DNA from: Hydractinia symbiolongicarpus
Lineage: Eukaryota > Cnidaria > Hydrozoa > Anthoathecata > Hydractiniidae
Length of the DNA: 64,000 nt
Reading direction: 5' to 3'
Assembly: GCF_029227915.1 (NCBI RefSeq)
Contig: NC_079883.1
Location: 8,804,001 to 8,868,000 of the forward strand
How positions within the stretch are numbered: the first letter of the stretch is position 1; each line of letters begins with the position of its first letter. Positions 6,951 to 22,371 of the stretch are shown piece after piece. The translations under genes and the position numbers were made by a program. The notes below the pieces were generated by a model. That model did no database searches and was not told where the DNA came from. It was given only the letters and a program-made list of their open reading frames with translations.

Positions 6951-7142
6951 GAGTTGGAACTGCACCGTAGCATGAGGGTACCCTTCAAAGTTTGTTAATG
7001 CTTGTGGCTTGAGTGTGTTATAAACTGCTCGTGTCGCGGGGCATAGGCTGTATTCTCCCCCAGTGTACGCGTTTTGTTCCCGCCGTAGACTATGCAGAGT
7101 GCCGTCGGAAAGAGGACTGCTATTATTCTTTTATTGCTTATG

Positions 7143-7328
7143 TGGGCCGCCATCGGTAATAGTGCAACACCAAGGCAACCCGTGGTCACGGCGTGAATGA
7201 ATCCACCTCCATGACCCAAGGCCAAAAATCAGATTAATATACTGACCATTCAGAGAATGGCCTACCAGATATTAAACTGATAAGAACAGATACTACACTT
7301 GATCTTAGCCATTAGGCCGAGAAGCGAT
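7143..7328 (-). ncRNA. U2: U2 snRNA, unit A1
   Basis: Copy matching 1290-1475, including GTAGTA and the Sm site. Confidence 0.95.
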
Positions 7329-7650
7329 AAAGAACAAGCGTTGCCATGATAGGCATCGTCCACACACCGTAACTGCTTGTGGAGCATGTCACGTTACTGT
7401 AAAGCTTACAACTGTCACCGCGTACGGATGGACGGCGACATAGTAAAAATCACGGCTGTTGATTTAGCCGTAGGATGGAGAGCGACTGTAGCGAGTGGAT
7501 GGTAACTTACATGAATGCTAACAAAGGCGACGATACTAAGTGCGTGATATTACTTTCCAATATGTCTGCGTACATTCCGTTTATCAACGCATTACGCCAG
7601 AACGTGCGCGCGCGTTACACAGTAGACCATGCAGCCGAAATGCGACAGTG

Positions 7651-7723
7651 CGACCCTGCCAGGAGTCGAACCTGGAATCCCCTGATTCGTAGTCAGATGC
7701 CTTATCCATTGGGCCACAGGGCC
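7651..7723 (-). tRNA. tRNA-Arg-ACG: tRNA-Arg(ACG), unit A1
   Basis: Copy matching 1798-1870. Confidence 0.97.
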
Positions 7724-8302
7724 ATGCTTATGACTTCGCCCCATCGTCATTTTGGCTTGCGCATTCGTTTTACTTACGACAGAATTCTTCGTGTTTGTAG
7801 CCATGAAAGAAAGGGACTTCTGTGAGTGAATTTTTTTACTGTGGTCTAATAAAAAAGTCGAAACGCAGTGCCCAATATATGAATTGCTCCTAATAGCCGG
7901 AAACAGGCCGTGTCGATGATGTAGGCCGACATACGCAACGCAAACCAAAGAACGCTTTATGAAAATCCTAACACGAGCGCGGAAGAAGCCCAAATTAACA
8001 GACTAGATGTAATGCTGAAGACCTCAAACTCCAGCAGCTTCTCTTGCAGACTATTGCGTCGTACTACAAATAAAAATTAACATGCTTTCGCATAGTCGCG
8101 GCACCCAAAACGGACATTATACGATGTACAGAAACACACATTTCTGTTTTCGCGCCAAATCAATTCCCGGGAGTGGTACTTTTACGTCCGCATACTTCGC
8201 ACCGTCTTAAATTATATCTCATTTACACGGTAATGTTTAGTATACTTCTACTGTGATAACAAGCATCGTTTATCGTTGGATTGTTGTAAGAAAACATTAA
8301 AA

Positions 8303-8854
8303 ATGAGTGAAGCAGCTTCTCCAAAGAAAATCGCACCCAAGAAGAAACCTGCTGCAAAGAAGACAGCTGATCACCCTAAATATGTGGACATGATCAAGGC
8401 TGCTATCGCTACCCTAAAGGAACGCGGTGGTTCATCTCGCCAAGCTATTACAAAATATATTCATGCAAATTACAAAGTTGCTGAAAACTCAGATCATCAT
8501 CTGAAAATGGCTCTTAAACGAGGAGTAACATCAGGCGATTTGATTCAAACTAAAGGCACTGGTGCTTCTGGATCATTCAAGCTAGGTCAGGTAAAAAAAG
8601 AAAAACCTAAGAAAAAGGCCGCAGCAAAAAAGCCAACGGCAAAGAAGCCTACTGCAAAGAAAAGTACACCAAAAAAGAAGCCAGCAAAGAAGAGCACGCC
8701 AAAGAAAGCAGCAAAGAAGCCTGCCACAAAGAAAGCCTCGGCTAAGAAACCAGCAGCTAAGAAACCCACAAAGAAGCCTGTTGCTAAAAAACCTGCAGCA
8801 AAGAAGGTCAAAAAGACTCCCAAAAAGGCAGCAAAGAAGACCGCAAAAAAATAA
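8303..8854 (+). CDS. H1: Histone H1, unit A1
   Basis: 183 aa, translation identical to 2450-3001. Stem-loop 8887-8902. Confidence 0.97.
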   Translation: MSEAASPKKIAPKKKPAAKKTADHPKYVDMIKAAIATLKERGGSSRQAITKYIHANYKVAENSDHHLKMALKRGVTSGDLIQTKGTGASGSFKLGQVKKEKPKKKAAAKKPTAKKPTAKKSTPKKKPAKKSTPKKAAKKPATKKASAKKPAAKKPTKKPVAKKPAAKKVKKTPKKAAKKTAKK

Positions 8855-9215
8855 TTTGTGTGTATCTGGCTATTACATTAACAAACGGCTATTTTTATAG
8901 CCACACATTTACAAAAAAACATTATCTTGGTACAAAGTTAAACTTGTTTAAGTCACTTAAACAGTTAAAAAAGAGTAAATTTAAGATTAGATTCCCTAAG
9001 TTTAAGTATTTTCGTTTTTAAATTTCTTATTTTCTTGCTTTTACTTTTCTTGCCCTTCATATTTTTAACATTGTCAAACTTTATGTAGCATAAAATTTTT
9101 ATGTAGCATAAAATTTAAACAGAAAGCAGGACAAAGTTTGATATAAAAAGCTAGCCGTAATATTTTTTATGGATGTGTGGCTATAAAAATAGCCGTTTTT
9201 TGTTTGGTAAGATGC

Positions 9216-9629
<414 letters not shown>

Positions 9630-10107
9630 TTAAGAAGTCGATGTAGTACGGATACACAAGACGGTCTAAAATGCACTATCGCGCCAAAGTTTTATTTCTC
9701 ATATTGATTGACAGCTAAGGTTCAAAACAAACCATTTGATTGGTGCTAAGAAAGTAATTTCTGATTGGCTGCATAATGACATTACGCTCATTACTTTAAC
9801 ATTTTTATAAAATCTGTGTTTTTTGGCTACGGGAAAACGGCTGTATCTTCTGATACACAAAAGCTTTTGACTTTTTTTTTTTTTAGTAAGTAGCAGAAGG
9901 TTTGGCGAATTCCAACGATGCCAAATTTATTGCCTTACTGAAACATTAAGACCACGAATTTTTAAAAAAACTACAGTTTTACTTAAAAAAATGTACAAAA
10001 TGTTCGGAACATTTTGTAATGACGCAACTCTATTGGTTAATTAGGGTGTTTCCACGAGCAGTAGGTAATTTTATGGCCTCTTTTTAAAGCTGTCTGAATT
10101 CTGTTAA

Positions 10108-10464
<357 letters not shown>

Positions 10465-10924
10465 GCGTTGTCATTGCTCAACAAAAACGGCTATTTTTAT
10501 AGCCACAAATCTTTTAAAACATTACTTTGTGCACGCTTCCAAATTACACAATGTGTAAAGTCTTGTCACAGTTACATTTATTGCTATACGATACTATGTC
10601 ATATATGACACAAAAAAAATTTAGAAATACTTTGTAGGGTTAATTTGCCTGGGAGTGTTTCCGTGAAAAGCTGGGTTAAGTTAAATGTAAGCAATAACAT
10701 GGATCAATGTACTTGTCTTTTCTGCAAGTACAGCTAATAATACGTATGAAAAGTGAAGCTAATCCACACACACATGGGGAAGTATTTTAAATGTAGGCTA
10801 GTGTTCTTAAGCACATTATTTAGAAGTTTTATTAACTTCGGTTAACTTGTAGTGACGCCAAGTAAATGTTTTTTTAAAGATGTGTGGTCTTAAAAAAGAC
10901 CGTTTGTGTTTGGTAGACGTTGGT

Positions 10925-11329
10925 TTACTTGCTGCTTGTGTATTTTGTGACGGCTTTTGTTCCTTCACTGACTGCGTGTTTTGCAAGTTCTCCAGGCAAG
11001 AGAAGACGTACTGCGGTTTGAATTTCACGAGAAGAGATGGTCGACTTTTTGTTTTGAAGAGCCAAACGCGAAGCTTCGGAAGCAATGCGCTCAAAGATGT
11101 CGTTGACAAATGAGTTCATGATGCTCATAGCTTTGCTTGAAACTCCGACATCTGGGTGAACTTGTTTCAAAACATTGTAGATGTAAATAGCATAACTTTC
11201 CTTTCTCTTTCTCTTGCGTTTCTTTTCACCAGTTCCACCAATCTTTCCTCCTTTTTTGCCGGCTCTTTTTTCACCTTTCTTGGCTACTTTAGGTGCCTGT
11301 TTTCCTCCTTTAGCTGCTGCGTCAGACAT
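10925..11329 (-). CDS. H2B: Histone H2B, unit A1
   Basis: 134 aa, identical to 5072-5476. Consensus-type stem-loop 10886-10901. Confidence 0.98.
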   Translation of the reverse strand: MSDAAAKGGKQAPKVAKKGEKRAGKKGGKIGGTGEKKRKRKRKESYAIYIYNVLKQVHPDVGVSSKAMSIMNSFVNDIFERIASEASRLALQNKKSTISSREIQTAVRLLLPGELAKHAVSEGTKAVTKYTSSK

Positions 11330-11613
11330 GGTTAAAAATTTTTGCTACTTAACTTGTAAATAAGCATTAAACTGCAAGTCAAAACTTTTTGTTTATAAGT
11401 AAAAAAATCGGATCGAATTCGATCCGAAAACGCCGATACGCAATTTAATTGGTTAAAAAAAAAATCTTTTGTTTAATACTTAATTATGATTGGTTAAAAA
11501 AACATGATTTCGATCCTATTTTTATGATGAAAAAACGAGTAAAGTTTATTTCGTTAACACTTACGTTAAATATTCGTACGTTTTTGTATTAACTTACAAA
11601 TCAAATCGCAGTT

Positions 11614-11994
11614 ATGTCTGGACGTGGAAAAGGTGGAAAAGCTAAGGCTAAAGCCAAGACAAGATCCTCAAGAGCTGGACTTCAATTTCCAGTCGGTAGA
11701 GTGCATAGATTCCTTCGTAGAGGGCACTATGCTAACCGAATTGGATCTGGAGCACCAGTTTACTTAGCAGCCGTCTTGGAATATTTATCTGCTGAGATAT
11801 TGGAGTTGGCTGGTAACGCAGCAAGAGACAACAAAAAAGCTAGGATTATTCCAAGACATTTACAATTGGCTGTTCGTAATGATGAAGAATTAAACAAACT
11901 TTTGAGCGGTGTAACCATTGCAGCTGGTGGTGTTTTGCCAAACATTCAAGCTGTCTTACTCCCAAAGAAGAACGACAAAGGACAGAAGAAGTAA
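11614..11994 (+). CDS. H2A: Histone H2A, unit A2
   Basis: 126 aa, identical to 5761-6141. Stem-loop 12017-12032. Confidence 0.98.
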   Translation: MSGRGKGGKAKAKAKTRSSRAGLQFPVGRVHRFLRRGHYANRIGSGAPVYLAAVLEYLSAEILELAGNAARDNKKARIIPRHLQLAVRNDEELNKLLSGVTIAAGGVLPNIQAVLLPKKNDKGQKK

Positions 11995-12191
11995 ACCGCT
12001 ACACTCAGAAAACAACGGCTATTTTTATAGCCACACATCTTTAAAAAAACATTGTTTTTTTCACAAAACTATAACCTTAAAGTCTAATAGATAATCCATG
12101 CATACGCCTTGTCCTAAGTAACTCAAAGAAATTAAATAAAAAAATTTGATCACAACGTCAAAATAAATTGCACGTATTTGCACCTACTAAT

Positions 12192-12311
12192 GTCTACGGC
12201 CATACCACGATGAACACACCCGTTCTCGTCTGATCACGGAAGTTAAGCATCGTCGGGCCGGGATAGTACTTGGATGGGGGACCGCCTGGGAACTCCCGGT
12301 GTCGTAGGCTT
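12192..12311 (+). rRNA. 5S rRNA: 5S ribosomal RNA, unit A2
   Basis: Copy matching 487-606. Confidence 0.97.
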
Positions 12312-12639
12312 TTCATTTTCATTTGCTGTGATATATTTCTTGTTATAACAATTAAGGAACGTGGCGGTTGTTGAAAGTGTTTCCTATGACATTTTCCTAC
12401 GACATTTTCAGGTGATAGTACGAGAAAAAAGAGCTTTCAAATGCATACAAACTCGATCTATTGCCGATCATCCAATAACCCTGACGGAATGGCAAATAAA
12501 ATAAAATTCCGCCGCCTTCCGAGGACTTATATCGCAATCACGTTTCGTAACAGCCAAGCGAGGTTTTACCTTAGCGTTTAAGTCACCACCGACATTTGGC
12601 CGCGCAACTTTTCTAAGCTCATTCATTTTGACTTAAGGA

Positions 12640-12803
12640 GGGGGCGAGCGCGGACGCAGGCCCCCACTACCAGAAATTGTACGGTCGAGTTACTGACGTT
12701 TGCAGTAATCGCAGAGGTCAGCCCAAGCGTAGTGCAATGCAAGAGCCTCACTCTGGAAGAAAACCCTCATTGATCAGTCTTTACTTCCCCGTCAGGTAAG
12801 TAT
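12640..12803 (-). ncRNA. U1: U1 snRNA, unit A2
   Basis: Copy matching 935-1098. Confidence 0.95.
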
Positions 12804-12994
12804 GAGTTGGAACTGCACCGTAGCATGAGGGTACCCTTCAAAGTTTGTTAATGCTTGTGGCTTGAGTGTGTTATAAACTGCCGTGTCGCGGGGCATAGGC
12901 TGTATTCTCCCCCAGTGTACGCGTTTTGTTCCCGCCGTAGACTATGCAGAGTGCCGTCGGAAAGAGGACTGCTATTATTCTTTTATTGCTTATG

Positions 12995-13180
12995 TGGGCC
13001 GCCATCGGTAATAGTGCAACACCAAGGCAACCCGTGGTCACGGCGTGAATGAATCCACCTCCATGACCCAAGGCCAAAAATCAGATTAATATACTGACCA
13101 TTCAGAGAATGGCCTACCAGATATTAAACTGATAAGAACAGATACTACACTTGATCTTAGCCATTAGGCCGAGAAGCGAT
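12995..13180 (-). ncRNA. U2: U2 snRNA, unit A2
   Basis: Copy matching 1290-1475. Confidence 0.95.
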
Positions 13181-13502
13181 AAAGAACAAGCGTTGCCATG
13201 ATAGGCATCGTCCACACACCGTAACTGCTTGTGGAGCATGTCACGTTACTGTAAAGCTTACAACTGTCACCGCGTACGGATGGACGGCGACATAGTAAAA
13301 ATCACGGCTGTTGATTTAGCCGTAGGATGGAGAGCGACTGTAGCGAGTGGATGGTAACTTACATGAATGCTAACAAAGGCGACGATACTAAGTGCGTGAT
13401 ATTACTTTCCAATATGTCTGCGTACATTCCGTTTATCAACGCATTACGCCAGAACGTGCGCGCGCGTTACACAGTAGACCATGCAGCCGAAATGCGACAG
13501 TG

Positions 13503-13575
13503 CGACCCTGCCAGGAGTCGAACCTGGAATCCCCTGATTCGTAGTCAGATGCCTTATCCATTGGGCCACAGGGCC
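13503..13575 (-). tRNA. tRNA-Arg-ACG: tRNA-Arg(ACG), unit A2
   Basis: Copy matching 1798-1870. Confidence 0.97.
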
Positions 13576-14154
13576 ATGCTTATGACTTCGCCCCATCGTC
13601 ATTTTGGCTTGCGCATTCGTTTTACTTACGACAGAATTCTTCGTGTTTGTAGCCATGAAAGAAAGGGACTTCTGTGAGTGAATTTTTTTACTGTGGTCTA
13701 ATAAAAAAGTCGAAACGCAGTGCCCAATATATGAATTGCTCCTAATAGCCGGAAACAGGCCGTGTCGATGATGTAGGCCGACATACGCAACGCAAACCAA
13801 AGAACGCTTTATGAAAATCCTAACACGAGCGCGGAAGAAGCCCAAATTAACAGACTAGATGTAATGCTGAAGACCTCAAACTCCAGCAGCTTCTCTTGCA
13901 GACTATTGCGTCGTACTACAAATAAAAATTAACATGCTTTCGCATAGTCGCGGCACCCAAAACGGACATTATACGATGTACAGAAACACACATTTCTGTT
14001 TTCGCGCCAAATCAATTCCCGGGAGTGGTACTTTTACGTCCGCATACTTCGCACCGTCTTAAATTATATCTCATTTACACGGTAATGTTTAGTATACTTC
14101 TACTGTGATAACAAGCATCGTTTATCGTTGGATTGTTGTAAGAAAACATTAAAA

Positions 14155-14321
14155 ATGAGTGAAGCAGCTTCTCCAAAGAAAATCGCACCCAAGAAGAAAC
14201 CTGCTGCAAAGAAGACAGCTGATCACCCTAAATATGTGGACATGATCAAGGCTGCTATCGCTACCCTAAAGGAACGCGGTGGTTCATCTCGCCAAGCTAT
14301 TACAAAATATATTCATGCAAA
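14155..14321 (+). CDS. H1: Histone H1, 5' part, cut by assembly gap
   Basis: Residues 1-55 are identical to the complete H1. The reading frame then runs into the 500-N gap, so the truncation is an assembly edge and not evidence of a pseudogene. H3, H4 and H2B of unit A2 are missing for the same reason. Confidence 0.95.
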
Positions 14322-14821
14322 NNNNNNNNNNNNNNNNNNNNNNNNNNNNNNNNNNNNNNNNNNNNNNNNNNNNNNNNNNNNNNNNNNNNNNNNNNNNNNN
14401 NNNNNNNNNNNNNNNNNNNNNNNNNNNNNNNNNNNNNNNNNNNNNNNNNNNNNNNNNNNNNNNNNNNNNNNNNNNNNNNNNNNNNNNNNNNNNNNNNNNN
14501 NNNNNNNNNNNNNNNNNNNNNNNNNNNNNNNNNNNNNNNNNNNNNNNNNNNNNNNNNNNNNNNNNNNNNNNNNNNNNNNNNNNNNNNNNNNNNNNNNNNN
14601 NNNNNNNNNNNNNNNNNNNNNNNNNNNNNNNNNNNNNNNNNNNNNNNNNNNNNNNNNNNNNNNNNNNNNNNNNNNNNNNNNNNNNNNNNNNNNNNNNNNN
14701 NNNNNNNNNNNNNNNNNNNNNNNNNNNNNNNNNNNNNNNNNNNNNNNNNNNNNNNNNNNNNNNNNNNNNNNNNNNNNNNNNNNNNNNNNNNNNNNNNNNN
14801 NNNNNNNNNNNNNNNNNNNNN
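14322..14821. other. Assembly gap (500 N) at the orientation switch
   Basis: Exactly 500 Ns, a conventional placeholder size rather than a measured length. The left contig ends inside H1 after codon 55. The right contig starts in the H4-H2B spacer, in the opposite orientation. Confidence 0.98.
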
Positions 14822-14909
14822 ATTGTGTAATTTGGAAGCGTGCACAAAGTAATGTTTTAAAAGATTTGTGGCTATAAAAATAGCCGTTTTTGTTGAGCAA
14901 TGACAACGC

Positions 14910-15266
<357 letters not shown>

Positions 15267-15744
15267 TTAACAGAATTCAGACAGCTTTAAAAAGAGGCCA
15301 TAAAATTACCTACTGCTCGTGGAAACACCCTAATTAACCAATAGAGTTGCGTCATTACAAAATGTTCCGAACATTTTGTACATTTTTTTAAGTAAAACTG
15401 TAGTTTTTTTAAAAATTCGTGGTCTTAATGTTTCAGTAAGGCAATAAATTTGGCATCGTTGGAATTCGCCAAACCTTCTGCTACTTACTAAAAAAAAAAA
15501 AAGTCAAAAGCTTTTGTGTATCAGAAGATACAGCCGTTTTCCCGTAGCCAAAAAACACAGATTTTATAAAAATGTTAAAGTAATGAGCGTAATGTCATTA
15601 TGCAGCCAATCAGAAATTACTTTCTTAGCACCAATCAAATGGTTTGTTTTGAACCTTAGCTGTCAATCAATATGAGAAATAAAACTTTGGCGCGATAGTG
15701 CATTTTAGACCGTCTTGTGTATCCGTACTACATCGACTTCTTAA

Positions 15745-16158
<414 letters not shown>

Positions 16159-16519
16159 GCATCTTACCAAACAAAAAACGGCTATTTTTATAGCCACACA
16201 TCCATAAAAAATATTACGGCTAGCTTTTTATATCAAACTTTGTCCTGCTTTCTGTTTAAATTTTATGCTACATAAAAATTTTATGCTACATAAAGTTTGA
16301 CAATGTTAAAAATATGAAGGGCAAGAAAAGTAAAAGCAAGAAAATAAGAAATTTAAAAACGAAAATACTTAAACTTAGGGAATCTAATCTTAAATTTACT
16401 CTTTTTTAACTGTTTAAGTGACTTAAACAAGTTTAACTTTGTACCAAGATAATGTTTTTTTGTAAATGTGTGGCTATAAAAATAGCCGTTTGTTAATGTA
16501 ATAGCCAGATACACACAAA

Positions 16520-17071
16520 TTATTTTTTTGCGGTCTTCTTTGCTGCCTTTTTGGGAGTCTTTTTGACCTTCTTTGCTGCAGGTTTTTTAGCAACAGGCTT
16601 CTTTGTGGGTTTCTTAGCTGCTGGTTTCTTAGCCGAGGCTTTCTTTGTGGCAGGCTTCTTTGCTGCTTTCTTTGGCGTGCTCTTCTTTGCTGGCTTCTTT
16701 TTTGGTGTACTTTTCTTTGCAGTAGGCTTCTTTGCCGTTGGCTTTTTTGCTGCGGCCTTTTTCTTAGGTTTTTCTTTTTTTACCTGACCTAGCTTGAATG
16801 ATCCAGAAGCACCAGTGCCTTTAGTTTGAATCAAATCGCCTGATGTTACTCCTCGTTTAAGAGCCATTTTCAGATGATGATCTGAGTTTTCAGCAACTTT
16901 GTAATTTGCATGAATATATTTTGTAATAGCTTGGCGAGATGAACCACCGCGTTCCTTTAGGGTAGCGATAGCAGCCTTGATCATGTCCACATATTTAGGG
17001 TGATCAGCTGTCTTCTTTGCAGCAGGTTTCTTCTTGGGTGCGATTTTCTTTGGAGAAGCTGCTTCACTCAT
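16520..17071 (-). CDS. H1: Histone H1, unit B0
   Basis: 183 aa, identical to 2450-3001. Stem-loop 16472-16487. Confidence 0.97.
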   Translation of the reverse strand: MSEAASPKKIAPKKKPAAKKTADHPKYVDMIKAAIATLKERGGSSRQAITKYIHANYKVAENSDHHLKMALKRGVTSGDLIQTKGTGASGSFKLGQVKKEKPKKKAAAKKPTAKKPTAKKSTPKKKPAKKSTPKKAAKKPATKKASAKKPAAKKPTKKPVAKKPAAKKVKKTPKKAAKKTAKK

Positions 17072-17650
17072 TTTTAATGTTTTCTTACAACAATCCAACG
17101 ATAAACGATGCTTGTTATCACAGTAGAAGTATACTAAACATTACCGTGTAAATGAGATATAATTTAAGACGGTGCGAAGTATGCGGACGTAAAAGTACCA
17201 CTCCCGGGAATTGATTTGGCGCGAAAACAGAAATGTGTGTTTCTGTACATCGTATAATGTCCGTTTTGGGTGCCGCGACTATGCGAAAGCATGTTAATTT
17301 TTATTTGTAGTACGACGCAATAGTCTGCAAGAGAAGCTGCTGGAGTTTGAGGTCTTCAGCATTACATCTAGTCTGTTAATTTGGGCTTCTTCCGCGCTCG
17401 TGTTAGGATTTTCATAAAGCGTTCTTTGGTTTGCGTTGCGTATGTCGGCCTACATCATCGACACGGCCTGTTTCCGGCTATTAGGAGCAATTCATATATT
17501 GGGCACTGCGTTTCGACTTTTTTATTAGACCACAGTAAAAAAATTCACTCACAGAAGTCCCTTTCTTTCATGGCTACAAACACGAAGAATTCTGTCGTAA
17601 GTAAAACGAATGCGCAAGCCAAAATGACGATGGGGCGAAGTCATAAGCAT

Positions 17651-17723
17651 GGCCCTGTGGCCCAATGGATAAGGCATCTGACTACGAATCAGGGGATTCC
17701 AGGTTCGACTCCTGGCAGGGTCG
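17651..17723 (+). tRNA. tRNA-Arg-ACG: tRNA-Arg(ACG), unit B0
   Basis: Copy matching 1798-1870 in opposite orientation. The following 200 bp again lacks a run of four T. Confidence 0.97.
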
Positions 17724-18045
17724 CACTGTCGCATTTCGGCTGCATGGTCTACTGTGTAACGCGCGCGCACGTTCTGGCGTAATGCGTTGATAAACGGAAT
17801 GTACGCAGACATATTGGAAAGTAATATCACGCACTTAGTATCGTCGCCTTTGTTAGCATTCATGTAAGTTACCATCCACTCGCTACAGTCGCTCTCCATC
17901 CTACGGCTAAATCAACAGCCGTGATTTTTACTATGTCGCCGTCCATCCGTACGCGGTGACAGTTGTAAGCTTTACAGTAACGTGACATGCTCCACAAGCA
18001 GTTACGGTGTGTGGACGATGCCTATCATGGCAACGCTTGTTCTTT

Positions 18046-18231
18046 ATCGCTTCTCGGCCTAATGGCTAAGATCAAGTGTAGTATCTGTTCTTATCAGTTT
18101 AATATCTGGTAGGCCATTCTCTGAATGGTCAGTATATTAATCTGATTTTTGGCCTTGGGTCATGGAGGTGGATTCATTCACGCCGTGACCACGGGTTGCC
18201 TTGGTGTTGCACTATTACCGATGGCGGCCCA
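18046..18231 (+). ncRNA. U2: U2 snRNA, unit B0
   Basis: Copy matching 1290-1475. PSE-like CCACAAGCA at 17992-18000; 3'-box candidate at 18242-18254. Confidence 0.95.
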
Positions 18232-18422
18232 CATAAGCAATAAAAGAATAATAGCAGTCCTCTTTCCGACGGCACTCTGCATAGTCTACGGCGGGAACAA
18301 AACGCGTACACTGGGGGAGAATACAGCCTATGCCCCGCGACACGGCAGTTTATAACACACTCAAGCCACAAGCATTAACAAACTTTGAAGGGTACCCTCA
18401 TGCTACGGTGCAGTTCCAACTC

Positions 18423-18586
18423 ATACTTACCTGACGGGGAAGTAAAGACTGATCAATGAGGGTTTTCTTCCAGAGTGAGGCTCTTGCATTGCACTACGCT
18501 TGGGCTGACCTCTGCGATTACTGCAAACGTCAGTAACTCGACCGTACAATTTCTGGTAGTGGGGGCCTGCGTCCGCGCTCGCCCCC
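18423..18586 (+). ncRNA. U1: U1 snRNA, unit B0
   Basis: Copy matching 935-1098. PSE-like CCACAAGCA at 18366-18374; 3'-box candidate at 18597-18607. Confidence 0.95.
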
Positions 18587-18914
18587 TCCTTAAGTCAAAA
18601 TGAATGAGCTTAGAAAAGTTGCGCGGCCAAATGTCGGTGGTGACTTAAACGCTAAGGTAAAACCTCGCTTGGCTGTTACGAAACGTGATTGCGATATAAG
18701 TCCTCGGAAGGCGGCGGAATTTTATTTTATTTGCCATTCCGTCAGGGTTATTGGATGATCGGCAATAGATCGAGTTTGTATGCATTTGAAAGCTCTTTTT
18801 TCTCGTACTATCACCTGAAAATGTCGTAGGAAAATGTCATAGGAAACACTTTCAACAACCGCCACGTTCCTTAATTGTTATAACAAGAAATATATCACAG
18901 CAAATGAAAATGAA

Positions 18915-19034
18915 AAGCCTACGACACCGGGAGTTCCCAGGCGGTCCCCCATCCAAGTACTATCCCGGCCCGACGATGCTTAACTTCCGTGATCAGACGA
19001 GAACGGGTGTGTTCATCGTGGTATGGCCGTAGAC
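18915..19034 (-). rRNA. 5S rRNA: 5S ribosomal RNA, unit B0
   Basis: Copy matching 487-606. Confidence 0.97.
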
Positions 19035-19231
19035 ATTAGTAGGTGCAAATACGTGCAATTTATTTTGACGTTGTGATCAAATTTTTTTATTTAATTTCTT
19101 TGAGTTACTTAGGACAAGGCGTATGCATGGATTATCTATTAGACTTTAAGGTTATAGTTTTGTGAAAAAAACAATGTTTTTTTAAAGATGTGTGGCTATA
19201 AAAATAGCCGTTGTTTTCTGAGTGTAGCGGT

Positions 19232-19612
19232 TTACTTCTTCTGTCCTTTGTCGTTCTTCTTTGGGAGTAAGACAGCTTGAATGTTTGGCAAAACACCACC
19301 AGCTGCAATGGTTACACCGCTCAAAAGTTTGTTTAATTCTTCATCATTACGAACAGCCAATTGTAAATGTCTTGGAATAATCCTAGCTTTTTTGTTGTCT
19401 CTTGCTGCGTTACCAGCCAACTCCAATATCTCAGCAGATAAATATTCCAAGACGGCTGCTAAGTAAACTGGTGCTCCAGATCCAATTCGGTTAGCATAGT
19501 GCCCTCTACGAAGGAATCTATGCACTCTACCGACTGGAAATTGAAGTCCAGCTCTTGAGGATCTTGTCTTGGCTTTAGCCTTAGCTTTTCCACCTTTTCC
19601 ACGTCCAGACAT
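19232..19612 (-). CDS. H2A: Histone H2A, unit B0
   Basis: 126 aa, identical to 5761-6141. Stem-loop 19194-19209. Divergent from H2B at 19897. Confidence 0.98.
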   Translation of the reverse strand: MSGRGKGGKAKAKAKTRSSRAGLQFPVGRVHRFLRRGHYANRIGSGAPVYLAAVLEYLSAEILELAGNAARDNKKARIIPRHLQLAVRNDEELNKLLSGVTIAAGGVLPNIQAVLLPKKNDKGQKK

Positions 19613-19896
19613 AACTGCGATTTGATTTGTAAGTTAATACAAAAACGTACGAATATTTAACGTAAGTGTTAACGAAATAAACTTTACTCGTTTTTTCATC
19701 ATAAAAATAGGATCGAAATCATGTTTTTTTAACCAATCATAATTAAGTATTAAACAAAAGATTTTTTTTTTAACCAATTAAATTGCGTATCGGCGTTTTC
19801 GGATCGAATTCGATCCGATTTTTTTACTTATAAACAAAAAGTTTTGACTTGCAGTTTAATGCTTATTTACAAGTTAAGTAGCAAAAATTTTTAACC

Positions 19897-20301
19897 ATGT
19901 CTGACGCAGCAGCTAAAGGAGGAAAACAGGCACCTAAAGTAGCCAAGAAAGGTGAAAAAAGAGCCGGCAAAAAAGGAGGAAAGATTGGTGGAACTGGTGA
20001 AAAGAAACGCAAGAGAAAGAGAAAGGAAAGTTATGCTATTTACATCTACAATGTTTTGAAACAAGTTCACCCAGATGTCGGAGTTTCAAGCAAAGCTATG
20101 AGCATCATGAACTCATTTGTCAACGACATCTTTGAGCGCATTGCTTCCGAAGCTTCGCGTTTGGCTCTTCAAAACAAAAAGTCGACCATCTCTTCTCGTG
20201 AAATTCAAACCGCAGTACGTCTTCTCTTGCCTGGAGAACTTGCAAAACACGCAGTCAGTGAAGGAACAAAAGCCGTCACAAAATACACAAGCAGCAAGTA
20301 A
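19897..20301 (+). CDS. H2B: Histone H2B, unit B0
   Basis: 134 aa, identical to 5072-5476. Stem-loop 20325-20340. Confidence 0.98.
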   Translation: MSDAAAKGGKQAPKVAKKGEKRAGKKGGKIGGTGEKKRKRKRKESYAIYIYNVLKQVHPDVGVSSKAMSIMNSFVNDIFERIASEASRLALQNKKSTISSREIQTAVRLLLPGELAKHAVSEGTKAVTKYTSSK

Positions 20302-20761
20302 ACCAACGTCTACCAAACACAAACGGTCTTTTTTAAGACCACACATCTTTAAAAAAACATTTACTTGGCGTCACTACAAGTTAACCGAAGTTAATAAAAC
20401 TTCTAAATAATGTGCTTAAGAACACTAGCCTACATTTAAAATACTTCCCCATGTGTGTGTGGATTAGCTTCACTTTTCATACGTATTATTAGCTGTACTT
20501 GCAGAAAAGACAAGTACATTGATCCATGTTATTGCTTACATTTAACTTAACCCAGCTTTTCACGGAAACACTCCCAGGCAAATTAACCCTACAAAGTATT
20601 TCTAAATTTTTTTTGTGTCATATATGACATAGTATCGTATAGCAATAAATGTAACTGTGACAAGACTTTACACATTGTGTAATTTGGAAGCGTGCACAAA
20701 GTAATGTTTTAAAAGATTTGTGGCTATAAAAATAGCCGTTTTTGTTGAGCAATGACAACGC

Positions 20762-21118
<357 letters not shown>

Positions 21119-21596
21119 TTAACAGAATTCAGACAGCTTTAAAAAGAGGCCATAAAATTACCTACTGCTCGTGGAAACACCCTAATTAACCAATAGAGTT
21201 GCGTCATTACAAAATGTTCCGAACATTTTGTACATTTTTTTAAGTAAAACTGTAGTTTTTTTAAAAATTCGTGGTCTTAATGTTTCAGTAAGGCAATAAA
21301 TTTGGCATCGTTGGAATTCGCCAAACCTTCTGCTACTTACTAAAAAAAAAAAAAGTCAAAAGCTTTTGTGTATCAGAAGATACAGCCGTTTTCCCGTAGC
21401 CAAAAAACACAGATTTTATAAAAATGTTAAAGTAATGAGCGTAATGTCATTATGCAGCCAATCAGAAATTACTTTCTTAGCACCAATCAAATGGTTTGTT
21501 TTGAACCTTAGCTGTCAATCAATATGAGAAATAAAACTTTGGCGCGATAGTGCATTTTAGACCGTCTTGTGTATCCGTACTACATCGACTTCTTAA

Positions 21597-22010
<414 letters not shown>

Positions 22011-22371
22011 GCATCTTACCAAACAAAAAACGGCTATTTTTATAGCCACACATCCATAAAAAATATTACGGCTAGCTTTTTATATCAAACTTTGTCCTGC
22101 TTTCTGTTTAAATTTTATGCTACATAAAAATTTTATGCTACATAAAGTTTGACAATGTTAAAAATATGAAGGGCAAGAAAAGTAAAAGCAAGAAAATAAG
22201 AAATTTAAAAACGAAAATACTTAAACTTAGGGAATCTAATCTTAAATTTACTCTTTTTTAACTGTTTAAGTGACTTAAACAAGTTTAACTTTGTACCAAG
22301 ATAATGTTTTTTTGTAAATGTGTGGCTATAAAAATAGCCGTTTGTTAATGTAATAGCCAGATACACACAAA

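Noticed and set aside
14128-14906. Long frames crossing the N gaps (also at 45813-46619)
   Set aside because: Unknown bases are not coding evidence.
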